Source: an uncultured Flavobacteriaceae bacterium (lineage in GTDB: Bacteria; Bacteroidota; Bacteroidia; Flavobacteriales; Flavobacteriaceae). From it: a stretch of 64,000 bases of DNA. Positions within the stretch are counted from its first letter, which is position 1. Each line of letters opens with the position of its first letter. Both the position numbers and the translations under genes were made by a program. The stretch is taken from assembly GCA_947502975.1 (NCBI GenBank), contig CANNBV010000001.1:434001-498000 (forward strand). The letters run 5' to 3'. Positions 9,921-19,936 of the stretch are shown in pieces. The notes below the pieces were generated by a model. It did not search any database and had not been told where the DNA came from. It worked only from the letters and a program-made list of their open reading frames with translations.

Positions 9921-12776
9921 TTATAGGTTATTAATTGTCCAAGACACATAGTATTGAGAACCGATAAATCCAGTTCCAGCTGCTGTGAAGTATTCATCTG
10001 CTAGAAGATTAGTAGCTCCTGCTTTGAAAGAAGATTTAAGACTAGGGACTCTAAAGTTAATTTGTGCATCAAGAACATGATAAGCTGGTACATCTGCGGT
10101 TAAGAAAGAGGCTTCCCAAACGTAGTTGTCACTCCATCTCCATGCCAAATTAAAACCAAAGTTTTTAAATAAATTAGTGTTTCCAAATGTTGCTTTGAAT
10201 TTATGCTCAGGTGTATTGAAATTAGTCTGAAAGTCTGAATTTGCTTGTCTATCAAAATCAAGATTTGCGTATGTGTAATTCGCTCCTAAATCAAAACCTC
10301 CAAATACTTTTGTAGAAACACCCAATGAAGCACCATAAGAACTTACGTCTTCAGATGTGTTGGTGTAAGCACGATAAGCTTGAAAATCTTCATTAGCTAA
10401 AGCTATTACAGAAAGTGGTGTAGGATTGCCATTTACTGGGAATGTTTGAGTTAAACCAACATCTCCATAGAAAGGATTTACTACATCTACAGTGGTAATA
10501 AAATCTTGATATTGATTGTAATATGCACTAAAATCGATAACTATTTTATTAACTTTCCCTCTATAGCCTACTTCAAAAGAGCTTACTTGCTCTGGTTCTA
10601 CTAAACCAGGATTACCTATTTCTAAATCTGCAGGGTTTTGAGATGCTGCAAAAGCTGTTACTGAGCTTCTAGTAAAAGAGTTGTTGTAAGCTCCAGTTCC
10701 ATTATAAGTAAATGTGTCTGAACCTAAAATAGCTTGGCCAGTAGGAGATATTTCTGTACCGCTTACAGTTCTACTAAAACGCTCAGGGTTATCAAATGCA
10801 CTACCAATTAAAGTTATTGGGCCAACATTAAAGCCTATGTATAATGCTTGAGTATCTGGATTTCTAAATCCTGTTTGAAAAGATGCTCTTATGTTGTGGT
10901 TATTATCTTCTCCAATATTATAGCCTAATGATAGTCTGGGAGATAAAAATGCATCAAACAATTCTGATTTGTCGTAACGCATAGAAGCTGTTACTTTTAA
11001 GCGATCATCTTCTAAGAATTTCTTTTGAATTTGAGTGTAAAGTCCAACTTCAGAATAAGGGATTTCACTTTCACGATCGGTATAAATTGATCCAAAAGAA
11101 TTAAGTACATATTTTCTGTAGGAACCACCAACTTGAATTTCAGCAAAATCAATTAAATGACTAAAATTATAATTAGCATCCGAATGATAAATTTTAGATT
11201 CATCTTTTAATTGACTTCCTGTTAAAATATCAGGATCGTTAGTTACGGTATTAAAAGCGCTTTGAAATTCCGGAGTTCCTGGTTCAAATCTTCCAGTATC
11301 TGCAGCTTGTCTTGCCGCAGCATGAGCTTGGTCTCCTGTTAAACCCGCAAGAGTTCCTTGAATGAAAGCCCCAGCATATTCTCCAAACCATTGATTATCT
11401 GATTTCCATTGCCTGTTTATATTCACACCTGTGAATACCATATCGTAAGAGTCACCAGCATTGTCTGCAGTAACATAACCTCTTAAGAAAAAGTTGTCGT
11501 TTTTAATTTCTAATTTATGTTGTTGTAAGAAGAAATTCTTGATTGAATATCTATTAGAACCCTGGTAGATTGTAGATCCTGATCCTATTTTCCCAACATA
11601 TTGAATTTCAAAATCATTTTCCCAAGGTCTAAAGTATAGTCCCCAATCTGCTTTTATACTTTTAGCGTCATAATTAGTAAGGTCTGCTTCATCATAGCCA
11701 GTTCTACTTACATCAACATCAGGAACTAAATTTGCAACATCAGGATTAATTCCTGCATCTGCAAGCCCTTGTAAAAAAGTTGGGCTTTCTTTTACGTTTC
11801 TAAGATTGGTAGAAACTAAATCTCCGTATACGTTTACACCATCATAATCAATATCATTTTCTCTTGTGCTGTTGGGTTTAATAAACGTATTATCTCTGTC
11901 TTTTCCTCTTGTATCATTTGCTGCCCAATCGGTCCCTTGTAAATAACTGAAATTTACCTTAGCAGCAAATTTATCATTAAATTTATGGGCAATTCTAATA
12001 CCATAATCTTTGTAGTCGTTATCACCAGCTGCTTCTTGAGATGTTATACCTGCTTTAAAATAGCCACTTATACCTGTGTGATCAAACGGGCTTTTACTTG
12101 TCATAAACAAAATCCCATTAAAAGCATTTGCGCCGTAAAGGGCAGAAGCTGCTCCAGGAAGCAATTCTACACTTTGAACATCGGTTTCTACCATGCCCAA
12201 TAAGTTTCCTAATGGAAAATTAAGTGCAGGTGCTGCATTGTCCATGCCATCTACGCGTTGCATAAAACGTGTGTTAGCAAAAGTTGCAAATCCTCTGGTG
12301 TTAATAGATTTAAATGTTAAACTATTGGTGTTTATATCTACACCTTTAAGATTTTCTAATCCATCGTAAAACTCTGCTGATGCTGTGTTCTTGATAGCTT
12401 TTAGTCCGTAGCGTTCAATGGTAACTGGAGATTCGAAAATACGCTCTGGTGTTCTAGATGCTGAAATTACGACTTCATCTAAGGCCGTTCCTTCTACAAG
12501 TACAGCATCAATTTTTTGATTATTTGATGTGATTTCTTGCGAAAAGCTTTCAAAACCTACACTGGTAATTTGAATTGTGAAAGGTGGACTTTGATTTGTT
12601 GTTAAAGTGAAACCACCATCGAAATCAGTGACTGTACCTGTTGTAGTACCTACAATGATAATATTGGCTCCAGGAATGGGCTGACCGCTATCGTCATTAA
12701 CGGTTCCTGAGATAGTTGTTTGCGCATAGCTAACCGCACAGAACAAAAACAAAGTAAATTTGAGAATAGTCTTCAT
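9921..12776 (-). CDS. TonB-dependent outer-membrane receptor with carboxypeptidase-regulatory-like domain
   Basis: This 951-residue receptor has a signal peptide ending in SYAQ. It is followed by a carboxypeptidase-regulatory-like beta-sandwich at about 20-95 (ISGTVNDDSGQPIPGANI), a TonB-box-like segment (ALDEVVISASRTPE), a plug at about 110-235 and a 22-strand-type barrel. The plug contains NTRGFATFANTRFMQRVDG and LLPGAASALYGANAFNGI, typical of TonB receptors. It is the first gene of a pair with the GDSL lipoprotein, as seen for receptor/lipoprotein couples in Bacteroidota. It lacks obvious SusC-specific features and no SusD is nearby. Ligand unknown. I saw no TAnnTTTG match directly upstream. 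Confidence 0.9.
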   Translation of the reverse strand: MKTILKFTLFLFCAVSYAQTTISGTVNDDSGQPIPGANIIIVGTTTGTVTDFDGGFTLTTNQSPPFTIQITSVGFESFSQEITSNNQKIDAVLVEGTALDEVVISASRTPERIFESPVTIERYGLKAIKNTASAEFYDGLENLKGVDINTNSLTFKSINTRGFATFANTRFMQRVDGMDNAAPALNFPLGNLLGMVETDVQSVELLPGAASALYGANAFNGILFMTSKSPFDHTGISGYFKAGITSQEAAGDNDYKDYGIRIAHKFNDKFAAKVNFSYLQGTDWAANDTRGKDRDNTFIKPNSTRENDIDYDGVNVYGDLVSTNLRNVKESPTFLQGLADAGINPDVANLVPDVDVSRTGYDEADLTNYDAKSIKADWGLYFRPWENDFEIQYVGKIGSGSTIYQGSNRYSIKNFFLQQHKLEIKNDNFFLRGYVTADNAGDSYDMVFTGVNINRQWKSDNQWFGEYAGAFIQGTLAGLTGDQAHAAARQAADTGRFEPGTPEFQSAFNTVTNDPDILTGSQLKDESKIYHSDANYNFSHLIDFAEIQVGGSYRKYVLNSFGSIYTDRESEIPYSEVGLYTQIQKKFLEDDRLKVTASMRYDKSELFDAFLSPRLSLGYNIGEDNNHNIRASFQTGFRNPDTQALYIGFNVGPITLIGSAFDNPERFSRTVSGTEISPTGQAILGSDTFTYNGTGAYNNSFTRSSVTAFAASQNPADLEIGNPGLVEPEQVSSFEVGYRGKVNKIVIDFSAYYNQYQDFITTVDVVNPFYGDVGLTQTFPVNGNPTPLSVIALANEDFQAYRAYTNTSEDVSSYGASLGVSTKVFGGFDLGANYTYANLDFDRQANSDFQTNFNTPEHKFKATFGNTNLFKNFGFNLAWRWSDNYVWEASFLTADVPAYHVLDAQINFRVPSLKSSFKAGATNLLADEYFTAAGTGFIGSQYYVSWTINNL

Positions 12777-12942
12777 TTATATTAACTAGTTAAATTTTAG
12801 GAGTATGATTACTTCGATAGTAAACAAGTTCGGGCTAAAAATATAAAAAAATTATGCATGCATAGTATGTTTTGCTAAAAAAACATGAAAATTTTTACAT
12901 TTTTAACAAAAAAGACCACTTTAATTGAGAATATACGAAACA

Positions 12943-12979
12943 AAAAAAGGAGGTTTGATGTACTCAAACCTCCTTTTTT
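12943..12979 (-). terminator. Terminator downstream of glmS
   Basis: GGAGGTTTGA (12949-12958) pairs with TCAAACCTCC (12964-12973), flanked by A and T runs. It lies 15 bases past the glmS stop codon. Confidence 0.88.
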
Positions 12980-12994
12980 GTTCTTCAGCATATT

Positions 12995-14842
12995 TTATTC
13001 CACGGTAACAGATTTTGCTAAATTACGTGGTTGGTCTACATTTTTATCAAGCATTACAGCTATATGATAAGATAAAAGTTGTAAAGGAATTGTAGTTAAT
13101 AGAGGGCTTAATGCTTCTATAGTATCAGGTACTTCAATAACATGGTCTGCTAATTCCCTTACTACAGTATCTCCTTCAGTAATAACACCAATTATTTTTC
13201 CTTTTCTGGATTTTATTTCTTGTATATTACTTACTACTTTATCATAATGCTCTGCTTTTGTAGCTATAACCACTATTGGCATATTTTCATCTATGAGTGC
13301 AATAGGGCCATGTTTCATTTCTGCTGCAGGATAACCTTCAGCATGAATATAAGAAATCTCTTTTAGTTTTAATGCGCCTTCTAAAGCTACTGGGAAATTA
13401 TAGCCTCTTCCTAAATATAAAAAATTTGAAGCATCTTTATATATATCAGAAATTGTTTGAATATGAGCATCAGATTCCAAAGCTTTTTCTACTTTTTTAG
13501 GGATCATCTCCATTTCTAACAAATAGTTTCTGAAATCGGAACTAGAAATTGAGCCTTTAGCTCTTGCTAAACGAAGTGCTATAAGGGATAATACAGTTAT
13601 TTGTGTTGTAAAGGCTTTGGTAGAAGCAACACCAATTTCTGGACCAGCATGCGTATATGCGCCAGCATCTGTTTCTCTGGCTATAGATGAGCCTACAACA
13701 TTACATACCCCAAAAACAAAAGCTCCCTTAGATTTTGCCATTTTTATTGCTGCTAAAGTATCTGCTGTTTCTCCAGATTGAGAAATTGCGATTAAAACAT
13801 CATTTTCGGTGATAACAGGATTTCTGTATCTAAATTCTGATGCATATTCAACTTCTACAGGTATTCTAGCTAAATCTTCGAAAATGTATTCTGCTACTAG
13901 TCCTGCATGCCATGACGTTCCACAAGCCACAATTATAATACGATCGGCATTCAGAAACTTCTTCATGTTATCTTCTATACCAGCCATTTTTATAATAGCT
14001 TCATCTCTTAACAATCGCCCCCTATATGTGTCTGTAATAGCTTTGGGTTGCTCATGAATTTCTTTCAGCATAAAATGATCGTAGCCTCCTTTTTCGATTT
14101 GCTCTAGATTCAATTGAAGTTCTTGTATATAGGGATCTACCAAAGAATCGTCCTTTATTTTTCTAACTTTAATACCTTTATGGAATCTAATAATTGCCAT
14201 TTCTTCATCTTCTAGATAAATGGCATTTTTAGTGTACTCAATAAAAGGAGAAGCATCACTAGCAATAAAAAATTCATCTTCACCTATACCAACTGCAAGT
14301 GGACTTCCTAGACGAGCTACAACAACTTCTTCTGGCTTATTTTTATCAAATACGGCAATGGCATATGCACCAACAACTTGGTTTAAAGCAATTTGTACAG
14401 CCTTACCAAGTTTTACATTTTCCTTTGTTTTTACTTCTTCTATAAGATTTATAAGAACTTCAGTATCTGTATCAGATTTGAAGGTGTATCCTCTTTTTAT
14501 CAACTCTTGTTTTAGCGATTCATAATTTTCAATAATTCCATTATGAATAATTACTAAATCTCCAGAATTTGAAACATGTGGATGTGAATTTACATCATTT
14601 GGGACACCATGAGTGGCCCATCTTGTATGACCAATACCTAGGTTTCCAGCTTTAGATATCTGACTTTCTACACGTTCTTCTAAATCAGAGACTTTGCCTT
14701 TAGTTTTAGAAACTTTTAAATCTGTTCCGTCATATAGTGCGATACCTGCACTGTCGTATCCTCTATATTCTAGTCGTTTTAATCCTTCAATTACTATCGG
14801 GTAAGCATCTCTATGTCCAATATATCCAACTATTCCACACAT
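12995..14842 (-). CDS. glmS: Glutamine-fructose-6-phosphate aminotransferase (isomerizing)
   Basis: This 615-residue enzyme makes glucosamine-6-phosphate from fructose-6-phosphate and glutamine, the first step to UDP-GlcNAc for peptidoglycan and LPS. The class II glutaminase domain starts with MCGIVGYIG, so Cys2 becomes the N-terminal nucleophile. HTRWATHG and the HNGIIENY segment are present. Two SIS domains follow (ISQSGETADTL), and the C-terminus is NLAKSVTVE, as in known GlmS. It is the last of three same-strand genes, 145 bases after the DUF4270 gene. I saw no glmS ribozyme-like leader. Confidence 0.97.
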   Translation of the reverse strand: MCGIVGYIGHRDAYPIVIEGLKRLEYRGYDSAGIALYDGTDLKVSKTKGKVSDLEERVESQISKAGNLGIGHTRWATHGVPNDVNSHPHVSNSGDLVIIHNGIIENYESLKQELIKRGYTFKSDTDTEVLINLIEEVKTKENVKLGKAVQIALNQVVGAYAIAVFDKNKPEEVVVARLGSPLAVGIGEDEFFIASDASPFIEYTKNAIYLEDEEMAIIRFHKGIKVRKIKDDSLVDPYIQELQLNLEQIEKGGYDHFMLKEIHEQPKAITDTYRGRLLRDEAIIKMAGIEDNMKKFLNADRIIIVACGTSWHAGLVAEYIFEDLARIPVEVEYASEFRYRNPVITENDVLIAISQSGETADTLAAIKMAKSKGAFVFGVCNVVGSSIARETDAGAYTHAGPEIGVASTKAFTTQITVLSLIALRLARAKGSISSSDFRNYLLEMEMIPKKVEKALESDAHIQTISDIYKDASNFLYLGRGYNFPVALEGALKLKEISYIHAEGYPAAEMKHGPIALIDENMPIVVIATKAEHYDKVVSNIQEIKSRKGKIIGVITEGDTVVRELADHVIEVPDTIEALSPLLTTIPLQLLSYHIAVMLDKNVDQPRNLAKSVTVE

Positions 14843-14987
14843 GTTTTTTTGATTTTGGGGTTATTTTATTAAGTGGCAAATATGTAAAATAAATAGTTAT
14901 GTGTATAATTATTTATGTAAACGTGTTGTTTTATACGATAAAAATCATTTTTGTGTCTGATTATCTGTAATAGGCATCTTTTTATCT

Positions 14988-16730
14988 CTATTTAGACTCT
15001 GTAAAAAACACTTCTAAATGCATTTTTTTATTATCATCACTGCTATTACTACCATGTAAAACAGTTCCTCGAGGAGCTAGAATGGCTGTAGATGGCACAC
15101 CAGTAACATCATCAGTATCATTAAGTAATTCAGTATTCGTACTTATGTTAACATTATTAGTAAGCACCAATCCTAATTTTGTGAGGTCCAGATCTCTAAC
15201 TAAAATATTGTTTAATAAATCGGTGATTTTAATTTTGTATTTAGCATTTCCTTCATCATCTACTATTCTTCTTCCTAAACTAAATCTTCTAGAAATTAAT
15301 GGGCTTGTAGCTTCAACAGTAACATCAGAATTATAATCCTGAATAGGAGTATTAGTTTCTAAATTATAAATGTATAACCTGTCATAAGTATGATAATCCT
15401 CTCCATTTGGATCCTTAGGATCACTAGGTTTTATAAAGGATTCATCTTCATAAATAACTAAATTTGCTTCATTTACCAGTCGTTTTAATTGGTATAGCTC
15501 ATTAATGGGTTCTAATACATTACCATTTTCATCAGTCTTTCTAAATGTATTTTTAAAGCAGTCTAAAGCATTATCATTTACTTGTCCATCGCCATCGCAG
15601 TCTACCAATCCACTAAATAATTCAATAACAGCCATGGAGCCTTCTGTTCCTTTTAAAAATAGTTTTTCATCACCATTAGTTACATCAGGTGTTGCTGGTA
15701 AAATGGAGTTGTAATTGTTAATAAATGTATTTAAGAGGTTGCCTGTAAAGTTTAGCGTGTAGGTTCCTGTTTCTCTTTCTGTATCCGCGTCATCATTATC
15801 ATCACTGGAGTAATTGATTACAATGTTAGCTCCCGATTCTACTAAGTTTAACAGCACCATACTACCTTCATTATTTATGGCTTGTGCTTTAATGTATAAA
15901 CCACGAAAATGATTCAAGAAATTATTTGCATTGCTTAAGGCTGGTTGCCCTTCTTGATCTAAAATTAAAGTCTTCCAAAAGTCTTTGCTGCCATCAATTT
16001 CTGTAAGATCTAATACTATTGCTGGCGGTAGGTAAGTGGTTGTTTCAACATCGTTTGATGTTGTTGTCTGAGCTCTTGGTTCATTATCAAATTCATAGAT
16101 GCCATTATAGAGTTGAAAACCAAGATGTTCATCAAAATTAATAATGTCATTTTGAATTTCAGAAAAGTTGTCAGTACTATTTATAGCGCCATCGGCTTTA
16201 GAGTAATAATTCTCACTATCATCTCCATTGAGACTAAAGTTTCTTAAAAAGTAATTATTCTGATAAACAGACAATCTAATGGCTTTTGCGTTATCAGGAT
16301 TATTATCTGTAACAAACAAAGAATCTATTTTATATCCTGGTTTACCATCTGCATCTACACTAATTTGTGTGCTGAAATATGGAATAGTAAGTTCAACGGA
16401 TTCTATTATTGGATTAACTCCAAATGTATTATCAATTTCAAGAAAACTAGTTGGAGACACTTGAGAGACAATACTTGCCGTAGTTTCTCCATAAATAGGA
16501 TCATTAAAATAACCTAACAGTTGTGATGTTAATCCATTTATCTGTTGACCAGATAAATTTTGGTTATACGTTGTGATAGGAATTTCAAGTTGGTTAGAAT
16601 TAAAATTAAAATTGCCTTCACCTAGAACACCGCTTTCAATAGAACTGTATTCTTGATCACAACTTGAAATGGTTAATACAACAAACGAAATTGCAATTAC
16701 GCAACTTAGGGCTTTAAATATCTTCTTCAT
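14988..16730 (-). CDS. DUF4270-type lipoprotein
   Basis: This 580-residue lipoprotein has lipobox LTISSC before DQEYSS. The N-terminal pattern of paired beta-strands, with QLLGYFNDPIYGETTASIVSQ and IESVELTIPYF, resembles the DUF4270 family of Bacteroidota. In flavobacteria these genes usually sit next to a glycogen-synthase-like gene and glmS, as here. No catalytic motif is visible and the function is not known. It follows the glycogen-synthase-like gene by 22 bases, so the two are probably cotranscribed. The family call is from memory of sequence pattern and context. Confidence 0.75.
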   Translation of the reverse strand: MKKIFKALSCVIAISFVVLTISSCDQEYSSIESGVLGEGNFNFNSNQLEIPITTYNQNLSGQQINGLTSQLLGYFNDPIYGETTASIVSQVSPTSFLEIDNTFGVNPIIESVELTIPYFSTQISVDADGKPGYKIDSLFVTDNNPDNAKAIRLSVYQNNYFLRNFSLNGDDSENYYSKADGAINSTDNFSEIQNDIINFDEHLGFQLYNGIYEFDNEPRAQTTTSNDVETTTYLPPAIVLDLTEIDGSKDFWKTLILDQEGQPALSNANNFLNHFRGLYIKAQAINNEGSMVLLNLVESGANIVINYSSDDNDDADTERETGTYTLNFTGNLLNTFINNYNSILPATPDVTNGDEKLFLKGTEGSMAVIELFSGLVDCDGDGQVNDNALDCFKNTFRKTDENGNVLEPINELYQLKRLVNEANLVIYEDESFIKPSDPKDPNGEDYHTYDRLYIYNLETNTPIQDYNSDVTVEATSPLISRRFSLGRRIVDDEGNAKYKIKITDLLNNILVRDLDLTKLGLVLTNNVNISTNTELLNDTDDVTGVPSTAILAPRGTVLHGSNSSDDNKKMHLEVFFTESK

Positions 16731-16752
16731 AACTCATTAAGGCGTTGAGTAA

Positions 16753-17562
16753 TTAAGCTAAAACTTCAGTATTAAAAAACTCAGTATAAGCTTCACCAAA
16801 CTCGTCTTTACTTTTGTATTCTAATACAGGTTTATTAGAATTTTTAATATACGTTTCTAAATTTTCAGGTAAAACTTCAGAACCTATAATTAAAGCATCA
16901 GAATAATCAACAGCAACTTGCATTAAGTTATGATATGTAGGCTCTTCTAACGATTTAATAGCTTCTTCGTTTATGTTGTCAAATTTAATCTTATTGACCA
17001 TATCTTTGTTTAACGTATTGTTAAAACTTTGATTGTATACTGAAGTAACTATTTTACTCTCGTTGAAAAGAGGCTCGTCTTTGTAATATTCTTTTAAGTA
17101 AAGTGGTAATAACGAGGCTAACCATCCATGGACATGAATGATATCTGGAGCCCAATTTAATTTTTTAACTGTTTCAATAACACCTTTTGCAAAGAAAATG
17201 GCACGTTCGTCATTGTCAGAAAATAATTCACCATTCTCATCAGTAAGTGTAGCTTTTCTTTTAAAGTACTCATCATTGTCTATGAAATAAACCTGAATAC
17301 GTTCTTTAGGGATAGATGCTACCTTAATAATTAAAGGCATATCTAAGTCGTTTATTACTAAGTTTATACCAGATAATCTAATGACTTCATGTAATTGGTG
17401 TCTTCTTTCATTAATATTGCCATAACGTGGCATAAAAATTCGGATTTGTCCACCTTGTTGATTAACCATTCTTGGTGCCTCGAACGACATTGATGAAATT
17501 TCAGTTTCAGGTAAATAAGGCACTACTTCAGATGATACATACAATATCCTCTTATCTTTCAT
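16753..17562 (-). CDS. Half-length glycogen/starch synthase-like protein (GT5 N-terminal domain only)
   Basis: This 269-residue protein resembles the N-terminal Rossmann domain of GT5 glycogen synthases: ILYVSSEVVPYLPETEISSM at the start, then GGQIRIFMPRYG, then WAPDIIHVHGWLASLLPLYL. Full GlgA is about 480 residues. Here the C-terminal GT-B domain is absent, and the ADP-glucose-binding KxGGL motif expected near residue 15-18 is replaced by PETEISS. It is unlikely to be an active glycogen synthase alone. The same short form occurs next to panC in related bacteria as far as I recall. It diverges from panC and likely shares a transcript with the DUF4270 gene. Confidence 0.75.
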   Translation of the reverse strand: MKDKRILYVSSEVVPYLPETEISSMSFEAPRMVNQQGGQIRIFMPRYGNINERRHQLHEVIRLSGINLVINDLDMPLIIKVASIPKERIQVYFIDNDEYFKRKATLTDENGELFSDNDERAIFFAKGVIETVKKLNWAPDIIHVHGWLASLLPLYLKEYYKDEPLFNESKIVTSVYNQSFNNTLNKDMVNKIKFDNINEEAIKSLEEPTYHNLMQVAVDYSDALIIGSEVLPENLETYIKNSNKPVLEYKSKDEFGEAYTEFFNTEVLA

Positions 17563-17600
17563 ATATGGTTTGCTTTTGCAGATTCAAAAATAAAAACACG

Positions 17601-17608
17601 CAAAAGTA
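17601..17608 (-). promoter_or_regulatory. Candidate -7 element for the glycogen-synthase-like gene
   Basis: The plus strand reads CAAAAGTA, which is TACTTTTG on the minus strand and fits TAnnTTTG. It lies 39 bases before the ATG at 17562. A -33 element at the usual distance is not evident. Confidence 0.4.
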
Positions 17609-17639
17609 CAAAAATTTATGCAAAGTCCCCGTAAAATCT

Positions 17640-17647
17640 TAAGTTTG
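17640..17647 (+). promoter_or_regulatory. Candidate -7 element of the panC promoter
   Basis: TAAGTTTG fits TAnnTTTG and ends 24 bases before the GTG start of panC. No exact -33 TTG is present at 17-23 bases. Confidence 0.45.
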
Positions 17648-17671
17648 CACCCGTTAATTTTTTATTAAAGC

Positions 17672-18523
17672 GTGGAAATTTACACTGAGAAAAATAAGAT
17701 ATCAGCTGCTATTGCAGTATTAAAATCCAAATCATTATCCGTTGGGATGGTACCTACTATGGGTGCGCTTCACGAAGGACATTTACAATTGGTAATTAAA
17801 GCATTGGAAGAAAATGATATTGTTGTAGTAAGCATCTTTGTAAACCCTACGCAATTTGATAATAAAACAGACTTAGAAAAGTATCCAAGAACTCTTGAGA
17901 GTGATGTGAAATTATTGAAAACGGTTAGTAAAACACAAATTATTGTTTACGCACCAACCGTAGACGATATTTATGAAGGCAATACTGTTTCTAAACGTTT
18001 TGATTTTGATGGTTTAGAATTTGAAATGGAAGGCAAATTTCGTCATGGACATTTTGATGGAGTTGGTACTATTGTAAAGCGTTTTTTTGAAATTGTAAAA
18101 CCACATAATGCGTATTTTGGTGAGAAAGATTTTCAGCAATTACTAATCATTAAAAAATTAGTTGAAAAACATCAAATACCTGTAAATATAGTAGGTTGTA
18201 AAATTCACCGTGAAACTAATGGTTTGGCTATGAGTTCACGTAACACACGTTTGGAATCACATTATAAAAAGGCGTCTCCTTTTATATATGAAACATTAAA
18301 AACCGCCAGAGAAAAATTTGGCACAAAAAGTGCTACTAAAGTTTCGGAATGGGTTGACAATCAGTTTGCAAAACATGACTTATTAGAATTAGAATATTTT
18401 TTAATTGCTGATGTTGAAACCCTAAAACCAGTGAAACGAAAATCAAACAAAAAAAAGTACAGAGCGTTTATAGCTGTGTACGCTGGCGAAATTAGACTTA
18501 TTGATAATATCGCTTTAAATTAA
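17672..18523 (+). CDS. panC: Pantothenate synthetase
   Basis: This 283-residue ligase condenses pantoate and beta-alanine with ATP to form pantothenate, the coenzyme A precursor. The nucleotidyltransferase motif HEGH lies in [33 protein letters not shown] and the MSSRNTRL segment are also present. The start is GTG at 17672; homologues begin in the same way (EIY.EK), which supports it. It is 13 bases upstream of panD, and together they cover the last two steps of pantothenate supply. Confidence 0.97.
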   Translation: MEIYTEKNKISAAIAVLKSKSLSVGMVPTMGALHEGHLQLVIKALEENDIVVVSIFVNPTQFDNKTDLEKYPRTLESDVKLLKTVSKTQIIVYAPTVDDIYEGNTVSKRFDFDGLEFEMEGKFRHGHFDGVGTIVKRFFEIVKPHNAYFGEKDFQQLLIIKKLVEKHQIPVNIVGCKIHRETNGLAMSSRNTRLESHYKKASPFIYETLKTAREKFGTKSATKVSEWVDNQFAKHDLLELEYFLIADVETLKPVKRKSNKKKYRAFIAVYAGEIRLIDNIALN

Positions 18524-18532
18524 TTACCTTTG
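18501..18532 (+). promoter_or_regulatory. Candidate panD promoter abutting the start codon
   Basis: TTG at 18501-18503 and TACCTTTG at 18525-18532 are separated by 21 bases and fit the flavobacterial TTG-N17-23-TAnnTTTG pattern. Only four bases separate the -7 box from the ATG at 18537, so the transcript would have almost no leader. Confidence 0.45.
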
Positions 18533-18536
18533 CCTC

Positions 18537-18887
18537 ATGCAAATTCAAGTCGTAAAATCTAAAATTCATAGAGTAAAGTGCACAGGCGCTGAGCTCAATT
18601 ATATAGGTAGTATTACTATCGATGAAGATTTAATGGATGCTGCTAACATCATACAAGGAGAAAAAGTTCAGATTGTAAATAATGACAATGGTGAACGTTT
18701 AGAAACCTATTGTATTCCAGGACCACGAAAAAGTGGAGAAATCACTCTAAATGGTGCTGCTGCTAGAAAAGTTTCGGTTGGTGATACATTAATTTTAATC
18801 ACTTATGCCTTCATGGATATTGAGGATGCAAAAGTGTTTAAACCTTCTTTAGTATTTCCAGACGAAGCCACTAACTTATTAAAATAA
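18537..18887 (+). CDS. panD: Aspartate 1-decarboxylase (pyruvoyl proenzyme)
   Basis: This 116-residue enzyme makes beta-alanine from aspartate for pantothenate synthesis. It is a proenzyme that cleaves itself between Gly24 and Ser25 (NYIGSITID), turning Ser25 into the pyruvoyl cofactor. Lys9 and Tyr22 are present, as in the family, and the length is normal. It lies 13 bases after panC. A promoter-like TACCTTTG overlaps the gap, so it may also be transcribed alone. Confidence 0.97.
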   Translation: MQIQVVKSKIHRVKCTGAELNYIGSITIDEDLMDAANIIQGEKVQIVNNDNGERLETYCIPGPRKSGEITLNGAAARKVSVGDTLILITYAFMDIEDAKVFKPSLVFPDEATNLLK

Positions 18888-18892
18888 ATTTT

Positions 18893-19861
18893 TTGACTAC
18901 TTCGGTAAAAAAGAGCCTAAAAATTATCATTCCACTTTTATTGGCAATAATTTTTGGGTGGTTTATGTTTTCTAAAATACCTATTTCGGATATTATTCCA
19001 TATTTTAAAAGCGCTCATTATGGATGGGTTTTTCTTGGTGTTTTTTTTGGCTTCCTAAGCCATTTGTCAAGAGCCTATAGGTGGAAATATTTGCTGGAGC
19101 CAATGGGTTATTCCGTAAAATTTCCCAATAGCATTATGGCAGTATTTATAACGTATATTGCTAATTACGGTATTCCTAGATCTGGTGAGATTTTAAGAGC
19201 TGTTGTACTAACCAATTATGAAGACGTTCCTTTTGAAAAAGGCTTTGGGACTATTGTTGCTGAAAGAATAGCAGATTTGATAGTTATGCTTATCATTATT
19301 ATAGCTACACTAGTATTACAGTTTGATTTTATATATAAATTACTTGAAAAATATTTTAACCCTGAAAAATTAATAATGATTGGTGCTTTAGGGCTAGTTT
19401 TGTTTGTTATTATGTTTTTTTATGTAAAAAAGAGTAAGTCAAAAATAGCATTAAAAATCAGAGGTTTTTTAAACGGGCTAATCGAAGGTGTTTTAAGTAT
19501 TTTTAAAATGAAACATAAGTGGGCCTTTATATTTCACACACTATTCATATGGACAATGTACGTTCTTATGTTTTATGTTACTACATTCTCTTTAGATGAT
19601 TTAAATGGAATTCCTCTAGCTGCTGTAATTATAGCATTTATAGCAGCTAGTTTTACAATAGCAGCGACAAATGGAGGCGTGATTTTTTACCCTGCCGCCG
19701 TTCTAGGTGCTTTTCTTCTTTTTGATTTACCAAATGATCCAAGTTATGCTTTCGGTTGGATAATATGGACATCTCAAACCTTAATGGTATTTGTTTTTGG
19801 AGTACTTTCCTTTATTTTTCTTCCTATTTATAATGGTAAAAATAAGACACTTAGGCAATAA
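18893..19861 (+). CDS. Lysylphosphatidylglycerol synthase TM-region-like (flippase-like) membrane protein
   Basis: This 322-residue integral membrane protein has about eight hydrophobic helices. It carries the family core YGIPRSGEILRAVVLTNYE and GFGTIVAERIADLIVM, characteristic of the LPG_synthase_TM/YbhN family. It has only the membrane half of MprF and no lysyl-transferase domain, so lipid flipping or an unrelated transport role is possible. The start is TTG at 18893, 5 bases after panD. Starting there places a basic segment (VKKSLK) just before the first helix. A later ATG at residue 25 would cut that helix. Confidence 0.8.
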   Translation: MTTSVKKSLKIIIPLLLAIIFGWFMFSKIPISDIIPYFKSAHYGWVFLGVFFGFLSHLSRAYRWKYLLEPMGYSVKFPNSIMAVFITYIANYGIPRSGEILRAVVLTNYEDVPFEKGFGTIVAERIADLIVMLIIIIATLVLQFDFIYKLLEKYFNPEKLIMIGALGLVLFVIMFFYVKKSKSKIALKIRGFLNGLIEGVLSIFKMKHKWAFIFHTLFIWTMYVLMFYVTTFSLDDLNGIPLAAVIIAFIAASFTIAATNGGVIFYPAAVLGAFLLFDLPNDPSYAFGWIIWTSQTLMVFVFGVLSFIFLPIYNGKNKTLRQ

Positions 19862-19936
19862 GGTTTCAAAATTTATTTTTTATTAGACTGGCTTTATTTA
19901 TTACCTTGCCCATATTAATACTCAAATCATTTTAAA

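Noticed and set aside
12885-13067. 60-residue forward open frame over the glmS terminator
   Set aside because: It runs through a terminator hairpin and the end of glmS in antisense; no coding evidence.
14843-14987. glmS ribozyme or riboswitch upstream of glmS
   Set aside because: The gap is AT-rich with no conserved catalytic-core-like sequence visible.
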